Assembly (NCBI RefSeq): GCF_007990715.1
Contig: NZ_BJWY01000064.1
Coordinates: forward strand, 1-40,451
DNA: 40,451 nucleotides
Reading direction: 5' to 3'
Source: Nocardia seriolae NBRC 15557
GTDB lineage: Bacteria > Actinomycetota > Actinomycetes > Mycobacteriales > Mycobacteriaceae
A program made the position numbers and the translations under genes. Below the pieces are notes generated by a model. The model was given only the letters and a program-made list of their open reading frames with translations, was not told the DNA's origin and ran no database searches. Numbering within the stretch: the first letter of the stretch is position 1; every line of letters begins with the position of its first letter. Shown here in pieces: positions 24,332-32,930 of the stretch.

Positions 24332-25603
24332 TCAGCCCCGTCCTCCGCACACCGCGTCGACCGCGGTGGCGAGTATCTCCAGGCCGTGGTCGAGTTCGGA
24401 CTCCGAGATGGTCAGCGGGGGAAGCAGTTTCACAACCTCGTCGTCCGCTCCGGCGGTCTCCACCAGCAGTCCGCAGTCGAAGGATTCCTGGCACACCTTG
24501 CCCGCGCGAGAGGCGTCGGCGAAGGCAAGCCCGTGCACGAGGCCGCGGCCCCTGGTCACGATTCCGGTGTAGGAGGCCGCCAGGCCCGTCAGCGCACGAC
24601 GCACCCGCTGCCCCTTGTCCAGGGTCGCCGCCGCCAGCTCGCCGTCGTTCCAGTAGTGGTCCAGCGCCGCCCGCGCCGTGACGAATGCCGGGTTGTTGCC
24701 CCGGAAGGTGCCGTTGTGCTCGCCGGGAGCCCACTGGTCGAGCGCCGGGCGCATGAGCACGAGCGCCATCGGAAGACCATAGCCGCCGATGGATTTCGAC
24801 AGTGTCACGATGTCGGGGACGATCCCGGCCTCCTCGAACGAGAAGAACGGCCCGGTGCGACCGCAGCCCATCTGCACGTCGTCGACGATCAGCAGAATGC
24901 CGCGCGCCGCGCACAATTCGGCGAGCCCGCGCAGCCATTGCGGCCGGGCCACATTGACGCCGCCTTCTCCCTGCACGGTCTCGACGATGACCGCCGCCGG
25001 CTTGTCCAGGCCGGACGACGCACCGTCGAGCGCCCGCTCCATCCACCGGAAGGCCTCGTGGTCCGGTTCGCGGAGGTAGCCGTCGTAGGGCATCACGCTG
25101 GCATGGGCGAGCGGGACGCCCGCGCCCGCTCGTTTGACGGCGTTGCCGGTGACCGCCAGCGCGCCCAGGGTCATGCCGTGGAATGCGTTGGTGAAGTTGA
25201 GGATTCCGTTCCTGCCGGTCACCTTGCGCGCCAGTTTGAGCGCCGCCTCGACCGCGTTGGCTCCGGTGGGGCCGGGGAATTGGACCTTGTAGTCGAGTCC
25301 ACTCGGGCTCAGCAGGGTGCGTCGTACGGTCTCGAGCAGCGCCCGTTTCGCGACGGTGGACATGTCCAGTCCGTGTGTGATGCCGTCGCGGGCCATGTAG
25401 TCGAGCAGCGCCTGTTTCAGCACGGGGTTGTTGTGCCCGTAGTTGAGAGCGCCGGCTCCGGCGAAGAAGTCCAGATACTCCCGGCCGTTCTCGTCACGCA
25501 GCCACGCTCCGCTGGCGGTGTCGAACACGGTGGGCCAGCATCGGCAGTAGCCACGGACATTGGATTCGAGTTCGTCGAATACAGTCGTGCCGGTGGTGGT
25601 CAT
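24332..25603 (-). CDS. ectB: L-2,4-diaminobutyrate transaminase
   Basis: A 423-residue class III aminotransferase that makes L-2,4-diaminobutyrate from aspartate semialdehyde with glutamate as amino donor, the first step of ectoine synthesis. Visible features: DFFAGAGALNYGHNNP, the PLP phosphate-binding GPTGANAVEAA (111-121), DDVQMGCGRTG (241-251) and the PLP lysine K270 in TLSKSIGGYG. The start overlaps the ectA stop by four bases (ATGA). Confidence 0.96.
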   Translation of the reverse strand: MTTTGTTVFDELESNVRGYCRCWPTVFDTASGAWLRDENGREYLDFFAGAGALNYGHNNPVLKQALLDYMARDGITHGLDMSTVAKRALLETVRRTLLSPSGLDYKVQFPGPTGANAVEAALKLARKVTGRNGILNFTNAFHGMTLGALAVTGNAVKRAGAGVPLAHASVMPYDGYLREPDHEAFRWMERALDGASSGLDKPAAVIVETVQGEGGVNVARPQWLRGLAELCAARGILLIVDDVQMGCGRTGPFFSFEEAGIVPDIVTLSKSIGGYGLPMALVLMRPALDQWAPGEHNGTFRGNNPAFVTARAALDHYWNDGELAAATLDKGQRVRRALTGLAASYTGIVTRGRGLVHGLAFADASRAGKVCQESFDCGLLVETAGADDEVVKLLPPLTISESELDHGLEILATAVDAVCGGRG

Positions 25604-26190
25604 CGTCGACCCTCCTGATCGGTGCCCGCAGCTATGCGATACAGCTCCTCGGGCTCATGAACGTCGGGAAAGTGATTCGCGGTGAACAACTTCCGCCGAG
25701 TGATGCCCATGCCCCGCAGCCGCGCGAGGGCGGCGAACATCGCGGTCGAGGCGGTGTTGTCCGGTGAGACGGTGGTTTCGATCGCGGAAGCCGCCTGCCC
25801 GGAACCGGTTTCGAGCAGGCAGTCCAGCATGGCGACACCAATGCCGCGACCGCGGTGGGCACGGTCGACCGCGACCTGCCAGGCGAACAGCGTGGCGGGA
25901 TCCGCCGGACGCAGATACCCGATCACGAAACCGGCGACCTCACCGTCGATTTCGGCCACCACCGATGTCGAGGCGAAATCCCGACACCACAGCAGATAGG
26001 CATAGCTCGAATTCACATCCAGTACACGGGAATCCACAGCGATTTGCCACAGCCGCGACCCGTCGTCGATTCGCGGCGAGCGGATCACAATGGCGTCCGA
26101 CCGAGGTGCCGACGCCAAAGCGTATTCCGGCGACTGTTCTCGCACGATTTTTTCAGGGGCGGCGATGAGTCGCGAGGATTTGGATTGCAT
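25600..26190 (-). CDS. ectA: L-2,4-diaminobutyrate N-gamma-acetyltransferase
   Basis: A 196-residue GNAT acetyltransferase. The acetyl-CoA site is visible in WQVAVDRAHRGRGIGVAMLD (R/Q-x-x-G-x-G/A). The C-terminal part TTVSPDNTASTAMFAALARL and LFTANHFPD is typical of EctA. It acetylates diaminobutyrate for EctC. ATG 26190 has GGAAGGG just upstream. It is the first gene of the ectABCD operon and begins 73 bases after the histidine kinase gene, so it may have its own promoter with the direct repeats at 26216-26249, or read through from the kinase. Confidence 0.94.
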   Translation of the reverse strand: MQSKSSRLIAAPEKIVREQSPEYALASAPRSDAIVIRSPRIDDGSRLWQIAVDSRVLDVNSSYAYLLWCRDFASTSVVAEIDGEVAGFVIGYLRPADPATLFAWQVAVDRAHRGRGIGVAMLDCLLETGSGQAASAIETTVSPDNTASTAMFAALARLRGMGITRRKLFTANHFPDVHEPEELYRIAAGTDQEGRR

Positions 26191-26215
26191 GACCCTTCCA
26201 GGTTGGCAAAGCTGT

Positions 26216-26249
26216 TTTACGATTCCTTTGACGGATGCTTTGCGATTCC
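26216..26249 (-). promoter_or_regulatory. Direct repeats in the ectA upstream region
   Basis: On the plus strand TTTACGATTCC (26216-26226) and TTTGCGATTCC (26239-26249) differ at one base and are spaced 23 bases start to start, close to two helical turns. They sit 26-59 bases before the ectA start, where a response regulator could bind. Function is inferred from position. Confidence 0.5.
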
Positions 26250-26263
26250 ATGAAGAGTCTCCG

Positions 26264-27676
26264 CTATTTCCGCTCCAGGCTCACGATCGGCAGCCTGATG
26301 ACGAACCGCGCGCCACCCGCGGGCCGTGCCTCGCACTCGACCCTCCCACTATGGGCCGCAACGGTTTCGGCGACGAGCGCGAGTCCGATGCCGGTACCGG
26401 TTCCGCTTGCGTTGCGCCGCGTGGTGCGCACGGTGGCGAACCGCTCGAAGATGCGATCCCGTTCGGCGGGCGGCACCCCGGGCCCGGCGTCGTCGACGGC
26501 GATCACCGCCTCCGGCCCCTCCCGCCGAACGTCCACCCCGACGACGCCACCGCCGTGCCGGTCCGCATTGTCGAGCAGATTGCCGACGGCCCGTTCGAGT
26601 TCGAGCTTGCGGCCGCTGATCGTCGAGTCCCGCTCGACCGCGAGGAGCGCCGGATCGTACTGCCGTCCGACGAGCGTGTGCTCGAGCAGCTCACCGACCG
26701 AGAGCAATTCGGTGTCGCCACGATGCACTCCGGCCTCGACCCTGGCCAGTTCGAGCATGTCGTCGAGCATGTGCCGCAGATGCTCGAGTTCGGCGCTGAC
26801 CAGATCGAGGGCGCGCCCGGCGCGCGGCGACAACTCCGTCGCATGCCGGTTCAGCACACTGACACTGGTGATCAGGGTGGTGAGCGGAGTGCGCAGCTCA
26901 TGGCTCACATCGCCGACGAGCCTGCGTTCGCGCTCGATTCGCTGCTGCAGCGAGTCGACCATGGTGTTGAAGGAGTCGACCGTGGTGCGCAGATCCTGAT
27001 CCGGCGTCCGCGGCAACCGCAACTCCAGTTCGCCGGAGGCGATGCGCTCCGCAGTGCCGGCCACCTGATGCAGGGGTTTGAGCACTCGCCGACTCGCCCA
27101 CACCCCTAATGCCGCACCGATCACCGTTGCTACGGCGGCGCTGACGGTCAACAGATCGCGCAGCATCCGCAGGTTGGATTCCAGCTCGCTGATGGGGGTG
27201 AACTCGTAGAGCACGTCGCCGCGGTCGCCGACCGCGACCCCGGCGCGCAGGTAGGGCTGCCCGCCGATAGCGGCCCGTTCGATGCCGGGTTCCGGGCCGC
27301 GGATCAGCTCGGCGGGCAGCAATTCCTCCACGGTGCGATCGGGATCCGTGTCGTACCAGTCGATTCCGGCCCGCAGCACCAGCACCGTCTCATCGGGCGG
27401 TTCGATCGAACCCAGTATGGCGGGGTCGGCCACGCGGTCCAGGCGCGGCCACAACAGCTCGGCATGGGCGCGGGCCAATCGCTCCGCCGACCGCATGCGC
27501 TGGTCCTCCATGTACCCGCGCCCGATGGAATAGACCGACAGCGAAAGCACCAGGGCGACCAGGCAGGCGCTCAGTGCGAACGCGAACACCACACGGCCGC
27601 GCAGGCTTTGCGCGCGCCGGGCCAGCAGCGATCTGATCCGCTCGGCGTTGGACCCGATCCGCTCAGCGTTGGACAT
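26264..27676 (-). CDS. Membrane sensor histidine kinase (OmpR-type partner)
   Basis: A 470-residue two-helix kinase. Helices at about 29-51 and 175-195 flank an extracytoplasmic sensor domain; a HAMP domain (RRVLKPLHQVAGTAERI) follows. The phosphoacceptor is H259 in GDVSHELRTPLTTLITS, and ATP-binding boxes are NLLDNADRHGG (N), DDAGPGVPP (G1) and GTGIGLALVAET (G2). All catalytic motifs are intact. It overlaps the response regulator relic by 14 bases, as in normal pairs. It lies directly upstream of ectABCD, so osmotic or envelope sensing is a reasonable guess. Its first residues show a repeat SNAERIgSNAERIr caused by a 21-base DNA duplication. With the linked regulator broken, its present partner is unclear. 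Confidence 0.92.
   Translation of the reverse strand: MSNAERIGSNAERIRSLLARRAQSLRGRVVFAFALSACLVALVLSLSVYSIGRGYMEDQRMRSAERLARAHAELLWPRLDRVADPAILGSIEPPDETVLVLRAGIDWYDTDPDRTVEELLPAELIRGPEPGIERAAIGGQPYLRAGVAVGDRGDVLYEFTPISELESNLRMLRDLLTVSAAVATVIGAALGVWASRRVLKPLHQVAGTAERIASGELELRLPRTPDQDLRTTVDSFNTMVDSLQQRIERERRLVGDVSHELRTPLTTLITSVSVLNRHATELSPRAGRALDLVSAELEHLRHMLDDMLELARVEAGVHRGDTELLSVGELLEHTLVGRQYDPALLAVERDSTISGRKLELERAVGNLLDNADRHGGGVVGVDVRREGPEAVIAVDDAGPGVPPAERDRIFERFATVRTTRRNASGTGTGIGLALVAETVAAHSGRVECEARPAGGARFVIRLPIVSLERK
27635..27673. repeat. 21-base tandem duplication at the kinase start
   Basis: GATCCGCTCGGCGTTGGA (27635-27652) recurs as GATCCGCTCAGCGTTGGA (27656-27673) with period 21. The copies differ by one base, which creates the response regulator stop (TCA on the plus strand at 27663-27665) in only one copy. 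Confidence 0.8.
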
Positions 27677-28340
27677 CGAGCCGGTAGCCGATTCCGCGCA
27701 CGGTGACGACTATGCGCGGATCCGAGGCATTGCGTTCGATCTTGGTGCGCAACCGTCGCACGTGCACGTCGACGATCCGCTCGTCGCCGAAAAACCCTCG
27801 GTCCCAGACGCGTTCGAGCAGCACCGACCGGCTGAGCACCCGGCCCGGGCTCTCGGCGAGCTCACACAGCAGCCGGAATTCGGTGATGGTGAGCCGGATG
27901 ACATGGTCGCCCCGCCGCACCGTCACGCCGCTGGGCGAGAGCACCAGCGCACCCCGCGGGTCGGCGTCGAGCACGATCTCGTCATCGACGTCGGCATCAT
28001 TGACCACGCCTTCCCGGCGCGCGACCAGTCCGGCCCGGCGGCGCAGGGCCCGCATCCGCGCGGTGATCTCCTTCACCACGAACGGCTTGGTGACGAAATC
28101 GTCCGCGCCCGCTTCGAGCGCCGCGACCACGTCGTGGGTGTCATCGCGGGCGCTGACCACGATGATCGGGACATCGTGGTCCCTGCGCACCTCCCTGATG
28201 CAGGTGAAGCCGTCCATGCCGCCGAGCATCAGATCGACGATCATCAAGTCGGGGGCGCCGTGGTCACGCAGGTACTGCAGCGCGGTCTCCGCCTCGCCGG
28301 CCTCGGCGACCTCGTAGCCCTCGTAGCCCTCGTCCTCCAT
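27663..28340 (-). pseudogene. OmpR-family response regulator lacking its N-terminus
   Basis: The receiver domain is recognisable from about the first helix on: AGEAETALQYLRDHG, phospho-Asp in DLMIVDLMLGGMDGF, IIVVSARDD, the Lys of DDFVTKPFVV. A complete winged-helix output domain ends RIVVTVRGIGYRLDVQR. The first about 25 residues, the beta1 strand with the acidic pair that binds Mg2+, are missing. The frame upstream of ATG 28340 is not receiver-like. The first residues MEDEGYEGYEVAEA also show a 9-base tandem duplication (28312-28329). Without the acidic pocket, phosphorylation by the kinase should fail, though the DNA-binding half could still bind if expressed. Confidence 0.85.
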
Positions 28341-28341
28341 C

Positions 28342-28926
28342 GTGGACCGCCTCGGTGTGGAGCGTTTCGCGCTGATCGCGCACGACTTCGGCGGCCCGGT
28401 AGCCGCGCACCTGTACGCGAAGGCCGGCCACCGGATCACCCATCTGGCCGTGTTCCCCACCAACGCATTCCCCGACACTCCCATCCCGTTCCCGCTGTCG
28501 CTGGTGCCCAAGCGCGGAGTCGGCCCCCTTGCCCAGCGGATTCTGTTCTCCCCCTGGGCGTTGCGACAGCTCGTGCGTCACGGATCCGGGCGACCGAATC
28601 CCCGCCCCGATCCGGCCCCTTTCGTCGGTGACCGCGTCCAGGCGCACGCGATCAACTACATCTTCGGTGAAAGCCTGCGCCATATCGACACGCTGTACAC
28701 GCCGGTGCGTGCCGCCCTGGCACGGGTGTCGGTGCCCGCACTGGTCGGCTGGGGCGACCACGACCCCTTGTTCAGCATCGAAATCGGCCGCCGGACAGCC
28801 GAACTCATCCCCACGGCACGATGGCGGCTCTACCCTGGCGCCGGGCACTTCCTGCCCCTCGAACGACCCGACGAACTGGCCGCCGACATCACGACATTGC
28901 TGAGCGAGCCCGCCGGCCGGACATAG
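28342..28926 (+). pseudogene. Alpha/beta-hydrolase lacking its N-terminus
   Basis: The 194-residue frame starts at GTG 28342 and reads VDRLGVERFALIAHDFGGPVAAHL, the nucleophile region of haloalkane dehalogenase/epoxide hydrolase-like enzymes (HDxGG with catalytic Asp). It then has a cap region and ends with VPALVGWGDHDPLF and YPGAGHFLPLERPDELA, with the acid Asp and catalytic His. The usual 80-100 N-terminal residues, including the HGxP oxyanion loop, are absent. The frame begins at the same point where the opposite-strand response regulator is cut, so both genes were cut by one rearrangement. It has no ribosome site of its own. Confidence 0.8.
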
Positions 28927-28962
28927 ACCCGTCGTGATCGCGCATGTACCGGCGGTGTGGAC

Positions 28963-29931
28963 TCAGACTGCGACTGTCGCGCGGTCGCGCTCGCGGGCGA
29001 GTGCGCGGTCGCGGTGTTCCTCGAAGCGGGGGATGTGGACGGTCTCCATGGTGTTCAGGAAGTCGGCGAGGCGTTCGCGGGCTTGTTCGCCGCGGGGGCC
29101 GAAGTCGTTGCGGTCGAAGATGTTCCAGTGTCGCAGGACTGGTTGGAGGACGTCTTCGAGGTGTTGGCGCAGGTCGTAGATGCCGTGCTTGGCCATGAGG
29201 ACGCCGTGGCGGCGGAAGTTGGGCATGCCGGTGCCGGGCATGCGGAAGTTCTCGACGATGAGGTCGATGGCTTCCATGGCCTGGTCGGGGACGAGGTCGA
29301 GGGCCGCGCCGCAGAGGGTGCGGTAGAAGATCATGTGCAGGTTCTCGTCGAGGGCCAGGCGTTGCAGCATGCGGTCGGCGATGGGGTCGTCGCAGACCTT
29401 GGCGGTGTTGCGGTGGCTGATGCGGGTGGCCAGTTCCTGGAAGCTGACGTAGGTGACCGAGAACAGGAATCCGGCATCGGCCAGGGCCGCGGCCCCGGTG
29501 GGCGGGGTGTAGCCGTTGGTCATGTGGGTCATGCGGTCGTTCTCGAGGGCGACCGGGTCCACGCCGCGGGTGACGACGAGGTAGTCGCGCAGCACGATGG
29601 AATGGCGGGCCTCCTCGGCGGTCCAGCGCCCGACCCAGCTGCCCCAGGCGCCGTCGCGGGAGAAGTTCTCGGCGATCTCGCGGTGGTAGGACGGCAGGTT
29701 GTCCTCGGTGAGCAGGTTGGTGACCAGCGCGGCCTTGGCGACCTCCGACAGCGTGGATTGCCCGGGCTCCCAGTCTGTTCCGCCGAGCGCGGCGAAGTTG
29801 CGGCCCTCTTCCCAGGGGATGTAGTCGTGGGGGTGCCATTCCTTGAACACCGACAGGTGCCGGTCCAGTGCCTGCCCGGCGACGGGTTCGAGCTCGACGA
29901 GGATCTCACGCTGTGTCAGTGCACGTGCCAC
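28963..29931 (-). CDS. Acyl-[ACP] desaturase, DesA family
   Basis: A 322-residue soluble di-iron desaturase that inserts a cis double bond into an acyl chain bound to acyl carrier protein, using O2 and ferredoxin. Iron ligands are visible in TEDNLPSYHREI (E76, H83), AEEARHSIVLRDY (E107, H110), VSFQELATRISH and LDENLHMIFYRT. Relatives DesA1/DesA2 act in mycobacterial lipid or mycolate synthesis, and a DesA-type gene can be hypoxia-regulated. A DosR-box-like site (30008-30021) lies 77-90 bases upstream. Start ATG 29931 precedes ARALTQREILVELEPVAGQ. Confidence 0.92.
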   Translation of the reverse strand: MARALTQREILVELEPVAGQALDRHLSVFKEWHPHDYIPWEEGRNFAALGGTDWEPGQSTLSEVAKAALVTNLLTEDNLPSYHREIAENFSRDGAWGSWVGRWTAEEARHSIVLRDYLVVTRGVDPVALENDRMTHMTNGYTPPTGAAALADAGFLFSVTYVSFQELATRISHRNTAKVCDDPIADRMLQRLALDENLHMIFYRTLCGAALDLVPDQAMEAIDLIVENFRMPGTGMPNFRRHGVLMAKHGIYDLRQHLEDVLQPVLRHWNIFDRNDFGPRGEQARERLADFLNTMETVHIPRFEEHRDRALARERDRATVAV

Positions 29932-30007
29932 GAGTGGTGTCTGCCTTCCTGTCGGGGACTGTCGCTGTTTCGCAGATCAGCTTCTCCGGCCTGGCGTTTC
30001 GGGCACA

Positions 30008-30021
30008 GGGCCCGAAGTCCC
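30008..30021. promoter_or_regulatory. DosR-box-like site upstream of the desaturase gene
   Basis: The minus strand reads GGGACTTCGGGCCC, matching 11 of 14 positions of the mycobacterial DosR core GGGACTWWAGTCCC, with a perfect left half GGGACTT. It lies 77-90 bases upstream of the desaturase start. A binding assay would be needed to prove function. Confidence 0.5.
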
Positions 30022-30211
30022 ACCGGCCGAGGTCTTTCGAGTGCGCTGCCGACGTGCGCGCTGGTGTGCCGAGGGTGACTCGACGGACTGCTTTCGAACG
30101 TGGCGGCCGCCGGGTGCGACTGTCGAGATCACGTCGGCGAGTGCGAGTTCGGCGGCGCGGCCGGTCGACCGTCGGTCCGGGCTGCGCGGCTCGGCCGGTC
30201 GATGGTGCCGG

Positions 30212-30967
30212 TCAGGCAGCCGGGGTGAGCAGGGTCAGGTCGTTGTCGTAGCGGCGGTACAGCAGTTGGCCGCGTCCGGTGTCGGGATCGGTGAAGAACA
30301 CGAACGGCAGCCCGTAATCGCAGATCCGCGAGTGCGCTTCAGCCGCACCGATCTCGGCGACGGGCCGAGGATTCATGGTGAACGGGCCGCCCTCGCTGAC
30401 GCAGGCCGGTGGTCGGCCGCAGACCTGCCGGGCGATTTTGAGCCCGCTCGGTCCGGCCCGGTAGACGATCGCGTCCTCACCGGTGTCGCTGTCGAGGAAC
30501 ATGTGCGCGTCGTAATCGCTGAGGTCGAGTTCGTGCGCGGCCTGTTCCGGGGTAATGCCGTGCAGGTGAACTGGCTTGTGGCGCACGATCCTTCCCGGCC
30601 CCGGCGTCGACAGCGGGGGTCGGGCGGGGTCGGGCCAGCGTCGTGGCCGCCATGGTGTGCGGGCGGCGTTGATCTGCTGGTCCAGGCGCACGATCGCGGC
30701 CAGGATGTTGTGGTGCCCGGCGGTGACGGTCTGTGTACGGACAGCGCGCCCGCTCGCGTCGAGGTTGATCTGGATCAGCAGTGGCCCGTCGGCGACGTCG
30801 AGCGCGGTGATCCGGACCCGCACCCTGCCGGTGATGCCGAATCGCCGCGCAGCGGTGTCGACCGCCCTGGTGACCCGTTCGGCCTCGAGCGCGGGGACCG
30901 GCCCGTGCGGCGACACGACCACGGCTGGGCCGGTTGCCGGGCGATGTTCCGGTTCGGTGCACAGCAT
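30212..30967 (-). CDS. HPF-like ribosome hibernation/dormancy factor
   Basis: A 251-residue protein with an N-terminal S30AE-like region (about 30-105: ALEAERVTRAVDTAARRFGI, VRVRITALDVADGPLL) and two C-terminal HPF dimerisation-like repeats. The first contains HKPVHLHGITPEQAAHELDL and DYDAHMFLDSDTGEDAIVYR; the second contains DYGLPFVFFTDPDTGRGQLL and YRRYDNDLTLLTP. The duplicated C-terminal domain resembles Rv0079/RafH-type hypoxia factors that hold 70S ribosomes inactive. The start was set at ATG 30967 because GGAGG lies at the correct distance; ATG 30973 and 30982 and GTG 31024 are alternatives. A DosR-box-like palindrome at 31045-31058 is about 80 bases upstream. Confidence 0.8.
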   Translation of the reverse strand: MLCTEPEHRPATGPAVVVSPHGPVPALEAERVTRAVDTAARRFGITGRVRVRITALDVADGPLLIQINLDASGRAVRTQTVTAGHHNILAAIVRLDQQINAARTPWRPRRWPDPARPPLSTPGPGRIVRHKPVHLHGITPEQAAHELDLSDYDAHMFLDSDTGEDAIVYRAGPSGLKIARQVCGRPPACVSEGGPFTMNPRPVAEIGAAEAHSRICDYGLPFVFFTDPDTGRGQLLYRRYDNDLTLLTPAA

Positions 30968-31044
30968 GCTCATGGCCTCCATCCCGATGCGCGACGCTCG
31001 ACTGGTCGAACGCCAATGGTCCACGCCACACCGAACCGTGGGCA

Positions 31045-31058
31045 GGGACCAAAGTCCT
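31045..31058. promoter_or_regulatory. DosR-box-like palindrome between hpf and the DevS-like gene
   Basis: GGGACCAAAGTCCT matches 12 of 14 positions of the DosR core and is nearly a perfect inverted repeat (GGAC-CAAA-GTCC). It is the best such site in the window. It lies about 78-91 bases upstream of the HPF-like gene (minus) and about 155 bases upstream of the kinase gene (plus), so it could serve either. Confidence 0.65.
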
Positions 31059-31211
31059 CTAATCCGTCGACCAACGAAACCCAGTCGGCGGCAGGTGTCT
31101 TCGTCGTGTGCGGCCCGCGCGGTGGCGGCCGACGCAGAATCTCGAACCGGCCGTCTCTAGACTCCGGATACCGGTTTCTCCCATCCGCGATTGGAGTGCA
31201 CGTCGTCCGCT

Positions 31212-32930
31212 ATGGCCACTGACCCTCATGCTGGTTCCTACTCGATGCGTGAAACGTTGTCGCAGTTGCGGTTGCGGGAGCTGCTGGGTGAGGTGAAAAC
31301 GCGCATCGAGCAGGTCATCGACGCCCGCGACCGGATGGACGGCCTGGTCGAGGCCATGCTCACGGTGGCCTCCGGGCTCGATCTCGACGAGACCCTGCGC
31401 ACCATCGTGCGCGCCGCGACGACCCTGGTCGATGCCCGCTACGGCGCGCTGGGTGTGCGCGGACACGAGGGCGGGCTCACCGAATTCGTCTCCGAGGGCA
31501 TCGACGAACACACCCGAACTCTCATCGGTGACCTACCCCAGGGGCACGGCGTGCTGGGTTTGATGTTCACCCAGCCTCAGCCCATCCGCCTGACCGATCT
31601 CGCCGACCATCCCGCCTCGGTCGGATTCCCGGCACATCACCCGCCCATGCGGTCGTTGCTGGGTGTGCCGATCCGGATCCGTGACGAAGTGTTCGGAAAC
31701 CTCTATCTCACCGAGAAATCCGGCGGGCAGGCCTTCTCCGAGGACGACGAGGTACTGGTCCAAGCGTTGGCCGCCGCCGCGGGAACAGCCATCGACAACG
31801 CCCGCCTCTACGAGGGCTCCCGCACCCGCCAGGCATGGATCGAGGCGACCCGCGACATCGCCACCGCCTTCCTGGCCGGCGCGTCCCCGGAGACGGTCAT
31901 GGGCCAGCTGGTCGAACGCGCCCGCACCCTCACCGGCTCGCAGCGGGTCTTCCTCGCCTTCAACGACGATCCCGATCCGCACGGCGACGACATCACCGAA
32001 CTGCGCATCGCGCACCTGTCCGGCCCCGACGACCGGCCACACCCCACCACGGTCGCCACCGACGGCACCGCGATCGGGGCGGCGTTCACCGGCCGCCGAC
32101 CACGACGATTCAGCCACACCGACGAGATCGATCTCGGCACACCGTTCGGTGAGCGTGGACCGGCGCTGATCCTGCCGCTGCACACCCAGAACGCGACGCT
32201 GGGCGTGCTGGTTCTGCTGCGTGCTCTCGACGCCGCCCCCTACTCCGAGGAAACCCTCGAGTTCGCCACCGCGTTCACCGAACACGCGGCGCTGGCGCTG
32301 CGACTGGCCGCCACGCAGCGGCGGATGCGTGAACTCGACGTGCTCACCGACCGCGACCGCATCGCCCGCGATCTGCACGACCACGTCATCCAGCGCCTCT
32401 TCGCCGCCGGGCTCAGCCTGCAGGGCACCCTCGCCCGCGCCACCACCCCCGAGGTACGAGACCGGCTCTCCGACGTCATCGACGAGTTGCAGGACGTCGT
32501 CGCCGAGATCCGCACCTCCATCTTCGACCTGCACGGCGGCAACGCCGAGAGCACCCGACTCCGACAGCGACTCGAGGACCTGATCAAACGCCACACCGGC
32601 GACACCGACCTGCGCACCTCCCTGCGGATCTCCGGACCGCTGTCGGTCGTGGAACCGGCCCTGGCCGACCACGCCGAAGCCGTCGTCCGCGAAGCGGTGT
32701 CCAACACCGTCCGCCACGCCGGAGCACAGACATTGACCGTACAGATCGACGTCGACGACGAACTGGTCATCGTGGTCAGCGACGACGGCCGCGGCATCCC
32801 CGACAACATCACCCCCAGCGGACTGACCAACCTCGCCCACCGCGCCGAACAAGCCGGCGGCACCTTCACCATACTGCGCGACACCGGCGACACCGGCACA
32901 CGACTACGGTGGGCTGTCCCGTTGCAATAG
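31212..32930 (+). CDS. DevS/DosT-like heme-GAF sensor histidine kinase
   Basis: A 572-residue soluble kinase, close to the 578 of M. tuberculosis DevS. Two GAF domains fill about 55-200 and 215-370. GAF-A contains LADHPASVGFPAHHPPMRSLLGVP; the His before PPM (H143) corresponds to the proximal heme ligand of DevS. The HisKA_3 phosphoacceptor is H390 in RDRIARDLHDHVIQRLFAAG. The HATPase domain has VREAVSNTVRHAGA, VVSDDGRGIP and GLTNLAHRAEQAGG. It should sense O2, NO, CO or redox via heme and phosphorylate a NarL-type regulator, likely the one encoded 339 bases downstream. ATG 31212 was preferred to a TTG at 31191. Confidence 0.92.
   Translation: MATDPHAGSYSMRETLSQLRLRELLGEVKTRIEQVIDARDRMDGLVEAMLTVASGLDLDETLRTIVRAATTLVDARYGALGVRGHEGGLTEFVSEGIDEHTRTLIGDLPQGHGVLGLMFTQPQPIRLTDLADHPASVGFPAHHPPMRSLLGVPIRIRDEVFGNLYLTEKSGGQAFSEDDEVLVQALAAAAGTAIDNARLYEGSRTRQAWIEATRDIATAFLAGASPETVMGQLVERARTLTGSQRVFLAFNDDPDPHGDDITELRIAHLSGPDDRPHPTTVATDGTAIGAAFTGRRPRRFSHTDEIDLGTPFGERGPALILPLHTQNATLGVLVLLRALDAAPYSEETLEFATAFTEHAALALRLAATQRRMRELDVLTDRDRIARDLHDHVIQRLFAAGLSLQGTLARATTPEVRDRLSDVIDELQDVVAEIRTSIFDLHGGNAESTRLRQRLEDLIKRHTGDTDLRTSLRISGPLSVVEPALADHAEAVVREAVSNTVRHAGAQTLTVQIDVDDELVIVVSDDGRGIPDNITPSGLTNLAHRAEQAGGTFTILRDTGDTGTRLRWAVPLQ

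Noticed and set aside
31533..32852. Long minus-strand open frame opposite the DevS-like kinase
   Set aside because: It is an antisense shadow with no family features.
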